Origin: Acidobacteriaceae bacterium
GTDB lineage: Bacteria > Acidobacteriota > Terriglobia > Terriglobales > Acidobacteriaceae
Assembly: GCA_903642235.1 (NCBI GenBank)
Contig: CAHJWL010000005.1
Coordinates: forward strand, 124,001 to 188,000
Reading direction: 5' to 3'
DNA: 64,000 nt
The notes beneath the pieces are model-generated. The model ran no database searches and was not told where the DNA came from. It saw nothing but the letters and a program-made list of their open reading frames with translations. Made by a program: the position numbers and the translations under genes. Positions within the stretch are counted from its first letter, which is position 1. Each line of letters opens with the position of its first letter. Below, one piece after another: positions 1 through 9,370 of the stretch.

Positions 1-1325
1 TCTCCAAAATCGATCTGATCCGCTACTACCTGGCTGTCGCTCCTGGAGCCCTGGCAGGTATTCGAGATCGGCCCGTCGTTCTCAAGCGTTTCGTCAACGG
101 TGCTGAGGCGGAGCCGTTCTATCAGAAGCGGGCACCGACCGATCGCCCCTCGTGGCTGCGCACCGTGACACTCTCCTTTCCATCCGGCCGCACAGCAGAA
201 GAGGTGGTCGTCGACGACGACGCGGGTCTGGCATGGATCGTAAACCTGGGCTGTATTGAACTGCACCCACATCCGGTCAGATCTGCCGATCTTGATCATC
301 CGGACGAACTTCGCGTTGATCTGGATCCGGGTCCGGGGGTGGAGTGGTCTGATGTTCGCAGGGTCGCGCTTGAGGTGCAGCAGGTGCTGGACGACGTAGG
401 CCTTCGCGGCTGGCCGAAGACCAGCGGCTCTCGAGGCATGCATATCAATGTGCGCATTGAGCCCCGCTGGACCTTTACCGAGGTCCGTCGTGCCGCACTT
501 GCCCTTTCACGCGCAGTGGAGCGGCGTGCTCCCGCGATCGCTAGTTCGAAGTGGTGGAAGGAGGAGCGGCACGGCGTCTTCCTCGACTACAACCAGAATG
601 CGAAAGACCGGACGACATGCTCTGCCTACTCCGTCAGACCGCTGCCGGATGCTCGTGTCTCCGCTCCGCTGAACTGGGATGAGGTCAGCAACTGTGAACC
701 GGCGGACTTCACGGTGCTCACCATGCCGAGCCGCTTTACTGCGATCGGCGATCCACATGCCGCAATGGATACGGCATTGGGTTCGCTCGAGACAATACTT
801 GTCTTGGCCGCGCGGGATGAGGCGGAGGGTCTAGGCGACGCGCCCTGGCCGCCACACTTCCGGAAGGCCGAGGGCGAAGGGCCACGTGTCGCACCGTCAC
901 GCGCCCGGTCGGCGGCGACGAAGCCCTTTGCGCATCAGCTTGGTGAAGGCTTCGGCTCGCAACGATTTCGCAAGCGATCGGCCGCCCTGGAAGAAAGTTC
1001 GCCCGACTCTCCCTCCGCTGCGTCGCCCACCGCGCCAAAGGCAACGCGCAAGCCCCGCGTGTCCAAGCAGCCGCTGCTTACAGTCGCCAACTCGCCCGAT
1101 AAGGCCGCGGCAGAAGCCGGTCTCGACCGCTGGCGATCCGCTCATCCCGAGGCGGCAGCCTATCTCACCGTGGAGGATGTTCTCGTAGATCGCATGCGCG
1201 GCCGCTCGTATGTCTGGTACCGTATCCGTCTCAATCTGCGAAACATTCCGGAGTCCCTACGCCCCGCGCAGCAGATCCCTGATCCCGATGATGATCCCAC
1301 TCGTAGCGATCCAGCGTCCGAGTGA
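1..1325 (+). CDS. LigD-type DNA primase/polymerase (PolDom), 5' end outside window
   Basis: Archaeo-eukaryotic primase-type polymerase of bacterial non-homologous end joining, which fills in or extends broken ends before ligation. The frame is open from base 3, and the first visible residues (SKIDLIRYYLAVAPG) already match the start of LigD polymerase domains, so only a few tens of N-terminal residues are missing. The metal-binding motif DLDPGPG (nt 318 onward) and the SGSRGMH nucleotide-binding motif (nt 423-443) are both present. After the catalytic domain comes a Pro/Ala/Lys-rich linker and a C-terminal segment (about the last 65 residues, LDRWRSAHPEA to MRGRSYVWYR) that is found in free-standing PolDom proteins. 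It converges with a separate DNA ligase 27 bp away, so polymerase and ligase are separate polypeptides here. Ku is not in the window. Confidence 0.9.
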   Translation, partial: SKIDLIRYYLAVAPGALAGIRDRPVVLKRFVNGAEAEPFYQKRAPTDRPSWLRTVTLSFPSGRTAEEVVVDDDAGLAWIVNLGCIELHPHPVRSADLDHPDELRVDLDPGPGVEWSDVRRVALEVQQVLDDVGLRGWPKTSGSRGMHINVRIEPRWTFTEVRRAALALSRAVERRAPAIASSKWWKEERHGVFLDYNQNAKDRTTCSAYSVRPLPDARVSAPLNWDEVSNCEPADFTVLTMPSRFTAIGDPHAAMDTALGSLETILVLAARDEAEGLGDAPWPPHFRKAEGEGPRVAPSRARSAATKPFAHQLGEGFGSQRFRKRSAALEESSPDSPSAASPTAPKATRKPRVSKQPLLTVANSPDKAAAEAGLDRWRSAHPEAAAYLTVEDVLVDRMRGRSYVWYRIRLNLRNIPESLRPAQQIPDPDDDPTRSDPASE

Positions 1326-1352
1326 TCATGACCCAAGCTTGAGCGTCTGCCC

Positions 1353-2426
1353 TTAGCGTCCGCCCGGGAAGATCTCCATCAACTCCTGCGGACTTACTAC
1401 TTCCAGTTGTGCGTAGGTGCAGGAGGCAGGAAGCTTGTCCGTTCGCCATCGTCGAAACTGCGCCATATGCCGGAAGCGCTCGCCTTGCATGTGCTCATAG
1501 GCCACCTCAAGGACCAGCTCCGGCCGTAGGGGAACCCAGGAGAGATCCTTTCCCTGGCTCCAGCGGCTTTGTCCGCCCGGCATCCGTCCGCTTACGGAGG
1601 CCTCCGCCCACCCAGCCCAGGGATGCCCCTCTAAAGCTCGATCCCGGTAGGGTGCAAGCAGGTCAACAAGCTCTCTTCGCTTCACCTGTGTGAAGCTTGC
1701 ACACACACCGACGTGCTGCAGTGCGCCGTGCGCGTCGAAGAGCCCCAGAAGAAGCGATCCGACGGCCGTTCCTTCCCCATCCTTGTGCCAGCGAAAGCCC
1801 GCTACGACGCAGTCACAGTCTCGCTCATGCTTCACCTTCAGCATGGTGCGTTTGTCCGGCTCATAGGTGCCCGCGATGGGCTTTGCCATGACGCCGTCCA
1901 GTCCTGCACCCTCGAAACGGCGAAACCAGTCCTCCGCAACACCAGCATCACGGGTTGTGGGCGTGAGATGGAGTGGAGCCTCCGCGCTTGCCAGTGCCTC
2001 CTCCAGTAATGCCCGCCGCCGCTCCAGAGGCTCCTGCATCAGGTTTGCATCGCCGAGTGCAAGCACGTCGAAGAGGACTATCGAAGCGGGAGTCTCTTCC
2101 GCGAGCAGCCGAACCCGCGACGCCGCAGGATGAACGCGGAGCTGCAGTGCGTCAAAGTCCAGGCTGCCGCGGCGCGCAATCACAATCTCCCCATCGAGAA
2201 CGCATTGTGTGGGCAGCTGCGACCGCACAGTATCAAGCAACTCCGGGAAGTATCGGTTAAGTGATTTACCATCGCGGCTCTGCAGGAGGATCTCCTCGCC
2301 ATCACGGAAGACGAGAACGCGAAAGCCGTCCCACTTCGGCTCGAAAAGCCATTCACCTTGATCCGGAATGGCTGCGACCCGCTTGGCCAACATAGGAGCG
2401 ACAGGCGCGGCAACAGGAAGAGTCAT
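1353..2426 (-). CDS. ATP-dependent DNA ligase (LigC/LigD ligase-domain type)
   Basis: Seals nicks or joined ends using ATP; probably works with the facing PolDom protein in end joining. The 357-residue length fits a minimal ligase made of an adenylation domain plus OB fold. The nucleotidyl-transfer lysine lies in motif I, EPKWDGFR (Lys31). Further nucleotidyltransferase motifs are visible: LDGEIVI, GLDGVMAKP and the motif V lysines in MLKVKHERDCD. The C-terminal half, with GSLLLGLFDAHGALQHVG, looks like the OB-fold region. No polymerase or phosphoesterase domain is fused. A GAGGAC ribosome-binding site lies about 6 nt before the ATG at 2426, which supports this start. Whether it is a LigC- or LigD-derived paralogue cannot be settled here. 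Confidence 0.9.
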   Translation of the reverse strand: MTLPVAAPVAPMLAKRVAAIPDQGEWLFEPKWDGFRVLVFRDGEEILLQSRDGKSLNRYFPELLDTVRSQLPTQCVLDGEIVIARRGSLDFDALQLRVHPAASRVRLLAEETPASIVLFDVLALGDANLMQEPLERRRALLEEALASAEAPLHLTPTTRDAGVAEDWFRRFEGAGLDGVMAKPIAGTYEPDKRTMLKVKHERDCDCVVAGFRWHKDGEGTAVGSLLLGLFDAHGALQHVGVCASFTQVKRRELVDLLAPYRDRALEGHPWAGWAEASVSGRMPGGQSRWSQGKDLSWVPLRPELVLEVAYEHMQGERFRHMAQFRRWRTDKLPASCTYAQLEVVSPQELMEIFPGGR

Positions 2427-2539
2427 GATGTTGTCCTCAGAAGGCTATGCGGAACCAGGTCAATCGCAAAGAAAAGAGACAGGAGCTTTCGCCCCTGCCT
2501 CCCCACCGTAAAGCTTTCTGCGGGTGGTACGCTGCAGCC

Positions 2540-3001
2540 TTACTTTGATGTGCTGTCCTGCACTTTCTGCTTCTCCTGATTCATCTTGTCCGATGTGTCC
2601 ATCTTGGTCTCGCGCGTCTTATCGACTACTTTGCTCTTTTTCTCAGCCTTGGGATCGAAGACCTTCTGAACGCCTTCCTTTGACCTGTCATAGGCCTTCA
2701 CAGACGTTTCCTTGGTCTTGTTGACCGCCACCGTACCACCCTCTTTGGTCTTGTCAGCAGCCTTGGCTGTTCCGCTCCTGGTGTCCTTTGCCGCGTGCTT
2801 TGTTGCATGTTTGGTCTTGTGGTACGTGCGCTTCGTGGTTTTCTTGACCGCGTGGCCGGTCTCGTCTGCCGCGTTCTTTGTATCTGTACCTGCGTTGTGC
2901 ATATCCTGGCCGGCGGTCTGCGCCGACAGGACAGCAGGCATCATCAAGGCTGACGCGACAGCGAACGTGGCAAAGCTGGAGATCAAACGTACGGTTTTCA
3001 T
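2540..3001 (-). CDS. Secreted Lys/Thr/Asp-rich low-complexity protein
   Basis: Family not recognised. The 153-residue product starts with a clear signal peptide (MKTVRLISSFATFAVASALM, cleavage expected after the Ala-Gln near residue 27). The mature part is almost entirely Lys, Thr, Ala, Asp and Ser in short imperfect repeats of the type KxTKxTxxK and AxDKTKE, without hydrophobic segments or Cys. This resembles LEA-like or histone-H1-like disordered proteins, a compositional similarity only. It is expected in the periplasm, probably disordered and highly charged. A second small secreted protein of similar character is encoded at 17311-17607. The 113 bp towards the ligase gene show nothing clear. 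Confidence 0.7.
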   Translation of the reverse strand: MKTVRLISSFATFAVASALMMPAVLSAQTAGQDMHNAGTDTKNAADETGHAVKKTTKRTYHKTKHATKHAAKDTRSGTAKAADKTKEGGTVAVNKTKETSVKAYDRSKEGVQKVFDPKAEKKSKVVDKTRETKMDTSDKMNQEKQKVQDSTSK

Positions 3002-3127
3002 AGTCTCTTAGGGAGTACCTTTCAGAAATTGGTTGCGCTGCTGCCTCTACAAGGTACACGCCCTTGCCCATTGGGAAGGGAAGTCTGACAACCTCCCGTT
3101 ACCAACTTAGTAAGCGGAGTAGAACAC

Positions 3128-3640
3128 GTGAAAACACCTCTAATGTCTCAGTCCGTTCCGGCTGCCGTCACGCTGCGGCCTTACCGACGGTCGGATCTGC
3201 AGGCGATCGTGGAGCTCGACCGGATCTGCTTCTTCCCGCCATTCCGTTTTAGCAAGCAGTCTATGAGCGAGTTTGTGCAGGCGCGGAACGCGATCTCACT
3301 TGTAGCCTGCGGGGATGGCACGACGAGAGTTATAGGGTTCGTGATCATCCATCTGGCTGCTCATTCTGACGGTATTCACGGCTACGTCGTTACTCTGGAT
3401 GTGAACCCTGCCTACACGGGATGCCGGATCGGATCGAAGTTACTCGACAGAGGAGAGCGGGATGCCGCTCGAGCCGGTGCAACCCGGATGGACTTACACG
3501 TACACACGGAGAACACGGGCGCGATCGCTTTCTATGACAAGCAGCACTACCAGCCAGAGAACCGCTTAGAGAGCTTCTACGGCTTGGGTCGGGACGCGTT
3601 CTCTTACAGCAAAAGCCTTGAGCGTCCCGACACTCTGTGA
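3128..3640 (+). CDS. GNAT family N-acetyltransferase (RimI-like)
   Basis: Predicted acetyl-CoA-dependent N-acetyltransferase of 170 residues, substrate unknown. The fold signature is visible: VTLRPYRRSDLQAIVELDRICF at the N-terminus, a central beta strand GYVVTLDVNPAY followed by a motif A-like acetyl-CoA loop (TGCRIGSKLL), and the C-terminal strand-helix with NTGAIAFYDKQHY typical of RimI-type enzymes. The GTG at 3128 is the outermost start; an ATG five codons later (3143) is equally possible. It stands alone and converges with the csbD-like gene. RimI proper would act on ribosomal protein S18, but the match is too general to assign that. Confidence 0.8.
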   Translation: MKTPLMSQSVPAAVTLRPYRRSDLQAIVELDRICFFPPFRFSKQSMSEFVQARNAISLVACGDGTTRVIGFVIIHLAAHSDGIHGYVVTLDVNPAYTGCRIGSKLLDRGERDAARAGATRMDLHVHTENTGAIAFYDKQHYQPENRLESFYGLGRDAFSYSKSLERPDTL

Positions 3641-3664
3641 CTGCGGGAGCGAGACCTGAGACTT

Positions 3665-3946
3665 TTACTCCTTAGGAATGTCCGTGTCCACACTGACTTC
3701 GTGATCCTTTTTGTACGCTTCAGCGCTCTCGGACTTACTCTGCGCGTCGGTCTTCGCTGCCTTCGCTCGATCGATCAAAGCATCGCCGGCATTCTTAACG
3801 TTTCCCCAGGCATCGCGCGCGGAGCCTTCAAGTTGATCTTCCTTGCCTGCTACCTTCAGGTTCTCGTCTCCCACCAGAGCTCCGGCCGCCTCTTCTATGT
3901 GGCCGCCGGCCTTTTGCAGAACACCCTTGATGTTGTCTGAATTCAT
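3665..3946 (-). CDS. CsbD family stress protein
   Basis: Small hydrophilic protein of 93 residues with the CsbD-like pattern: MNSDNIKGVLQKAGG, then KVAGKEDQLEGSARDAWGNVKNA, followed by an acidic/basic tail. Members are typically induced under general stress (sigma-B controlled in Bacillus), but their biochemical role is unknown. The ATG at 3946 is chosen because GGAGG (plus-strand 3957-3961) sits 10 nt upstream and the family begins exactly here; a longer frame to 4117 adds 57 residues with no family similarity. The 277 bp upstream, to the next small gene, hold no other convincing gene. Confidence 0.85.
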   Translation of the reverse strand: MNSDNIKGVLQKAGGHIEEAAGALVGDENLKVAGKEDQLEGSARDAWGNVKNAGDALIDRAKAAKTDAQSKSESAEAYKKDHEVSVDTDIPKE

Positions 3947-4223
3947 AACGTTCTGTCCTCCAGAAGCTATAGGGTGCATCCCGCAAGAGGAGGGTTGGCC
4001 GAACTCTGCGGATCGTTCTCTGAAGGGTTGGGCTGCATACGCCAGCGCTTTCTTGCCTGACAGCTTCGCCCGAAACGGCTGGAACAATACCAGAAAGATC
4101 TTCTCCTGGCATTGCAACTTCCGGGGGAGAGCCGCTGCGCTAACTAGTTATGTTGCGCTTCAAACTCTCGGCAGAGTATTGGGAACAGAGGCGACATGAG
4201 TCGCCCACCAAGGAGCTCCTCCC

Positions 4224-4325
4224 ATGATCCATGATCTTGTTCTCGCCGCGGTATTTCTCGGAATGATCATCGCCCCCGCGCTGCTCGCCATGCGCTCCGG
4301 CCGGGAGGAGAAAGACGCCCTGTGA
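4224..4325 (+). CDS. 33-residue single-span membrane peptide
   Basis: Small open frame: ATG at 4224, stop TGA at 4323-4325. The product starts MIHDLVLAAVFLGMIIAP, continues ALLAMRSGREEKDAL, and consists of one hydrophobic span of about 20 residues plus a short charged tail. A strong ribosome-binding site AAGGAG (4210-4215) lies 8 nt before the ATG, which makes translation plausible. Topology would be a membrane anchor with an Arg/Lys/Glu-rich cytoplasmic end. I do not recognise a family. Nothing else convincing lies between it and the hairpin at 4564. Confidence 0.55.
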   Translation: MIHDLVLAAVFLGMIIAPALLAMRSGREEKDAL

Positions 4326-4563
4326 TCCGCCCGCGTCTTGTGGTTCCGGCCAGGGACACATGTTGCCGGCCGACACCGCATACCCTTGCTCCGCGCGTTC
4401 CAGGTCTTGCTTTCAACTTCAGTTCCGTTCTGCCCCATCGCATCACCGGGCCCCTGATCGAGGCAGAAAGCCAGCGCGACACCGTTCGATCCTCCCCTCG
4501 AACCCGTCGCATCACCTTCATCCTCCACCCGCTTCTTCCCACCGCACTTGCAAGCTGAGAACA

Positions 4564-4596
4564 AAGGCCGTCTCCCACAACAGAGGAGACGGCCTT
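4564..4596 (-). terminator. Hairpin downstream of thiC, likely terminator
   Basis: A perfect 12-bp inverted repeat (AAGGCCGTCTCC / GGAGACGGCCTT) with a 9-nt loop begins 28 nt past the thiC stop. Read on the minus strand the stem is followed by TGTTCTC, a weak U-rich stretch. On the plus strand it is followed by CCTTCATCT, so it may work in both directions. Confidence 0.6.
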
Positions 4597-4624
4597 CCTT
4601 CATCTGGGTTTCTGCAAGGCCGGT

Positions 4625-6648
<2,024 letters not shown>

Positions 6649-6794
6649 GGCAACGTGGCTCAGGGCAGCGCGTGGCTCCCGGTCTGCGAGTGCATTTGCC
6701 ACTACGCTTCACCCTCTCTCCCGCCGTTCGCCTCATCACCACACGTTCAAGTGGGCCGGCCGTAGTGCTTTCCCTCGTCGTAAACTAGAGGAGT

Positions 6795-7253
6795 ATGGCA
6801 AGCACAGCGCGTAAGAACCACACCGGCATCATCGTTGCGACCGTCATCATCGTTGCGACCATAGCTTGGCTCGCCTTTACCGGTCAGCGTGAGAACAAGA
6901 GCTACTACGTCACTATCTCCGAGCTTCAGAGCCTCGGCAACAAGGCTTATACCCGTCATCTGCGCGTCGCCGGAAATGTGCAGCCTGGCTCCATTCATCG
7001 CGTCGGCCCTGGTGCGGATTTCACCCTGCTCGAGCTCGGGAAGACCCTGCGTGTGGACTATCGCGGCTCGGAGCCGCCGCCAGATACGTTCAAGGATGAC
7101 GCTCAGGCCCTTGCCGTCGGCACCTTCGGCCGTGACGGCGTCTTTCATGCCACACAGATTCAAGCCAAGTGCGCCAGCAAATACGCTCCCGCAGATATGA
7201 AGAAGCCGCAAGCCAAGCCGGTGGCTGCAGCCGTTCTTTCTTCTCGCCCCTAG
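6795..7253 (+). CDS. ccmE: Cytochrome c maturation heme chaperone CcmE, CXXXY variant
   Basis: Membrane-anchored periplasmic heme chaperone that receives heme from CcmC and passes it to the cytochrome c ligase. The 152-residue product has one N-terminal span (GIIVATVIIVATIAWLAF) and the OB-fold of CcmE (YYVTISELQSLG, LRVAGNVQPGS, DFTLLELGKTLRVDYRGSEPPPDTFKD). In the C-terminal heme-binding motif, where E. coli has HDENY, this protein has CASKY (Cys126, Tyr130; nt 7170-7184), so Cys replaces the covalent heme-binding His, as in the system I* variants. It is the first gene of the ccm cluster. A GAGG-containing site (TAGAGGAGT) lies just before the ATG. Confidence 0.9.
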   Translation: MASTARKNHTGIIVATVIIVATIAWLAFTGQRENKSYYVTISELQSLGNKAYTRHLRVAGNVQPGSIHRVGPGADFTLLELGKTLRVDYRGSEPPPDTFKDDAQALAVGTFGRDGVFHATQIQAKCASKYAPADMKKPQAKPVAAAVLSSRP

Positions 7254-7381
7254 GTTCTTTGTTTTTCACCGCCGCGAAAGCATCTTCAGCCCGTTTCAGG
7301 TATGCATGAAAGCGGGTAGGGGATCGTCTCCGCGACGGAGTGGGTCATGCCGCTCCATGTCTGAAGTTCTATACTTTCTAA

Positions 7382-8083
7382 GTGACCCCACCCTCGACCG
7401 CACCTGCTATCGAGATTACCGATGCCGCCCGCATCTTCGGCTCCTTTGCCGCGCTCCGGCACTGCTCCGCTACCATCCTTGCGGGTACGATTACCCTGCT
7501 GCTTGGGGAGAATGGTGCCGGCAAGTCGACCCTGCTTCGTCTCATCGCTGGCCTTGGCACACCATCGCGCGGCTCCGTTCGCGTCTTCGGCGAAGCACCG
7601 CACCTGCTACGTAGCCGCGTCGCTTATGTCAGTCACAGCACCATGCTTTATGACGAGCTCACCGCACTCGAGAACCTGCGATACTTCGCCAGTCTGCAGT
7701 CCGCCGGTCCCCAGTGCGCCTGCAGCTCGGGCTCGCCGGAGATGGCTCTCCGCGCCGTCGGACTCGACCCGCACCTCAGCCGTCCGGTAGGTCAGTTCTC
7801 CCAGGGTATGCGTCAGCGCACTGCTCTCGCCCGTGCCCTGCAAACGGATCCAGACCTCCTGCTCCTCGATGAACCCTTTTCAAATCTTGACGTCGCCGGT
7901 GTGCGCGGCATGATCGATCTGCTGCTGGACTTCCGCACATGGCCCAGCAAGTCCTCTCCTGCAGGCCGCACCATTCTCCTGACCACGCACCAGGCAGATC
8001 TGGTCCGTCCCATAGCCGATGTCACGCTCACCCTGAGAGACGGTGTTCTTGCGCGGGAAGAGTCTGTGAGACGCAGCGCGTGA
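7382..8083 (+). CDS. ccmA: Heme exporter ATP-binding subunit CcmA
   Basis: ABC ATPase that powers the CcmABCD complex releasing heme-loaded CcmE. The 233-residue protein has Walker A GENGAGKST, the signature FSQGMRQRTALARAL (the SQGM form common in CcmA), Walker B LLLLDEPFSNLD, and a switch His in LTTHQAD. The start is taken as the GTG at 7382. The 128 bp between ccmE and this gene contain an imperfect hairpin (CCCGTTTCA / TGAAAGCGGG) of unknown meaning. The TGA stop is shared with the GTGA overlap of the next gene, so the two are probably translationally coupled. Confidence 0.92.
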   Translation: MTPPSTAPAIEITDAARIFGSFAALRHCSATILAGTITLLLGENGAGKSTLLRLIAGLGTPSRGSVRVFGEAPHLLRSRVAYVSHSTMLYDELTALENLRYFASLQSAGPQCACSSGSPEMALRAVGLDPHLSRPVGQFSQGMRQRTALARALQTDPDLLLLDEPFSNLDVAGVRGMIDLLLDFRTWPSKSSPAGRTILLTTHQADLVRPIADVTLTLRDGVLAREESVRRSA

Positions 8084-8607
8084 GCCGGTCTGAGAGGACG
8101 GCCCAGGGAACACCAAAGACCAACGCAGCCCGCGCCCTCGACGCTCTCAGCATCATCTACGATCTGCGCAGCTACGAGGTCGATGAGGCAGATCTGACCG
8201 CAGCTTCGGTTGCCCGCAAGATCGGCCTGCCGGCCGAGCAGGTGTTCAAGACCCTCGTCGTACGCGCCGCTTCGGGTAACCATCTGTTTGCAATCATCCC
8301 CGGCAACGCAGAGGTAGATCTGAAGAAGCTTGCCGCGGCCGCTGGAGAAAAGCGCTGCGAGCTGGCCCCGCTCAAGGAAGTAGAACCTCTCACGGGCTAC
8401 GTCCGCGGCGGTGTCACCGTTCTGGCCGCTCGCAAAGCCTTTCTGGCCATCGCGGATGAAAGTATCGAGCTTTATGACCAGATCAGCGTCTCTGCGGGCC
8501 AGCGCGGCCTGCAACTGGTGCTCGTGCCTGGCGAGTACCTTCGTGCAACGAAGTGCCTTCTCGCCGATCTCATCAAAGGTCCCGTCAAGGTCTCGAACGG
8601 GCAATGA
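8080..8607 (+). CDS. YbaK/EbsC-type aminoacyl-tRNA deacylase
   Basis: Predicted trans-editing hydrolase of the INS/YbaK superfamily, which clears mischarged tRNAs (YbaK acts on Cys-tRNA(Pro)). The 175-residue product contains the hallmark AEQVFKTLVVRA with the conserved Lys, FAIIPGNAEVDLKKLAAAAGEKR, and GYVRGGVTVLAARK, all matching YbaK. The start is GTG at 8080, overlapping the ccmA stop as GTGA. Upstream in-frame sequence to 7939 is only the antiparallel content of ccmA. Its own stop overlaps the ccmB start as ATGA. Placement inside a ccm operon, whose products handle Cys-containing cytochromes, is unusual; whether this is functional or only convenient is unknown. Confidence 0.9.
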   Translation: MSRSERTAQGTPKTNAARALDALSIIYDLRSYEVDEADLTAASVARKIGLPAEQVFKTLVVRAASGNHLFAIIPGNAEVDLKKLAAAAGEKRCELAPLKEVEPLTGYVRGGVTVLAARKAFLAIADESIELYDQISVSAGQRGLQLVLVPGEYLRATKCLLADLIKGPVKVSNGQ

Positions 8608-9293
8608 CGTTCCTCCGCCATACCGCCAGTCATCTCGCAAAAGATCTGCGTCTGGAGTGGCGATCGCGGGAAGCCATCAACGGAGTTCTCTTCTTCGCCC
8701 TCCTGGTGGTCATCGTGGTCTCGCTCGCATTCGACCCCACCTCAAATCCCACTCTGGCACGTGAGATTGCCGGCGGTATTCTCTGGATCGCAATTCTTTT
8801 TGCCTCGATTACGGCTCTCAATGGGTCCTGGCTGCGGGAGCAGCGTAACGGCGTCCTCGACGCCCAGCGGCTGGCTCCTTCCGCTCCTTCCGCGCTCTTC
8901 CTTGGCAAGGTCCTGGCAAACTTCCTCTTCGTGTCTGTCGTTGAGCTGGTTCTGGCTCCTGTCTTCGCCGTCTTCTACAACCTGCACCCGCTCGGGGATA
9001 CCCGACTTCTGGCGCTGATCCTTCCACTCGGAACCTGGGCTTTGGTGGTGAACGGCACGTTCTTTGCAGCCTTGAGCCTGCGCGCCCGCTCCCGTGAGTT
9101 GCTCCTTCCGCTGCTCCTCCTGCCAGTTATCCTGCCCGCTCTGCTGGGGTCTATCCAGGCCACGGCCGGTGTTCTTACTGCCGAGCTCGACGCGGGATAT
9201 ATCAACTTCTGGATTCGTGCGCTCCTCGCCTACGACATCATCTTTACAACTGTCTCGCTTCTTCTGTTCGGCGTCGTCCTCAACGCCGAGTAG
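8604..9293 (+). CDS. ccmB: Heme exporter permease CcmB
   Basis: Integral membrane subunit of the CcmABCD heme-handling complex. The 229-residue protein has about six hydrophobic spans and the CcmB pattern: HLAKDLRLEWRSREAINGVLFF near the N-terminus, WIAILFASITALNGSWLREQRNGVLDAQRLAPSAPSALFLGK in the loop after the second span, and a Leu/Pro-rich LLLPLLLLPVILPALLG later. The ATG at 8604 overlaps the upstream stop by 4 nt (ATGA); a 17-residue longer frame exists but would run into the deacylase gene. The 77 bp to ccmC hold no gene. Confidence 0.93.
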   Translation: MTFLRHTASHLAKDLRLEWRSREAINGVLFFALLVVIVVSLAFDPTSNPTLAREIAGGILWIAILFASITALNGSWLREQRNGVLDAQRLAPSAPSALFLGKVLANFLFVSVVELVLAPVFAVFYNLHPLGDTRLLALILPLGTWALVVNGTFFAALSLRARSRELLLPLLLLPVILPALLGSIQATAGVLTAELDAGYINFWIRALLAYDIIFTTVSLLLFGVVLNAE

Positions 9294-9370
9294 CTCCTGC
9301 CACCATCGCACCAAGGTCCTCCCAAGGATCGACGCCGAGGGTTCTTCCGCCGCGATAAAATAAAGGTACT

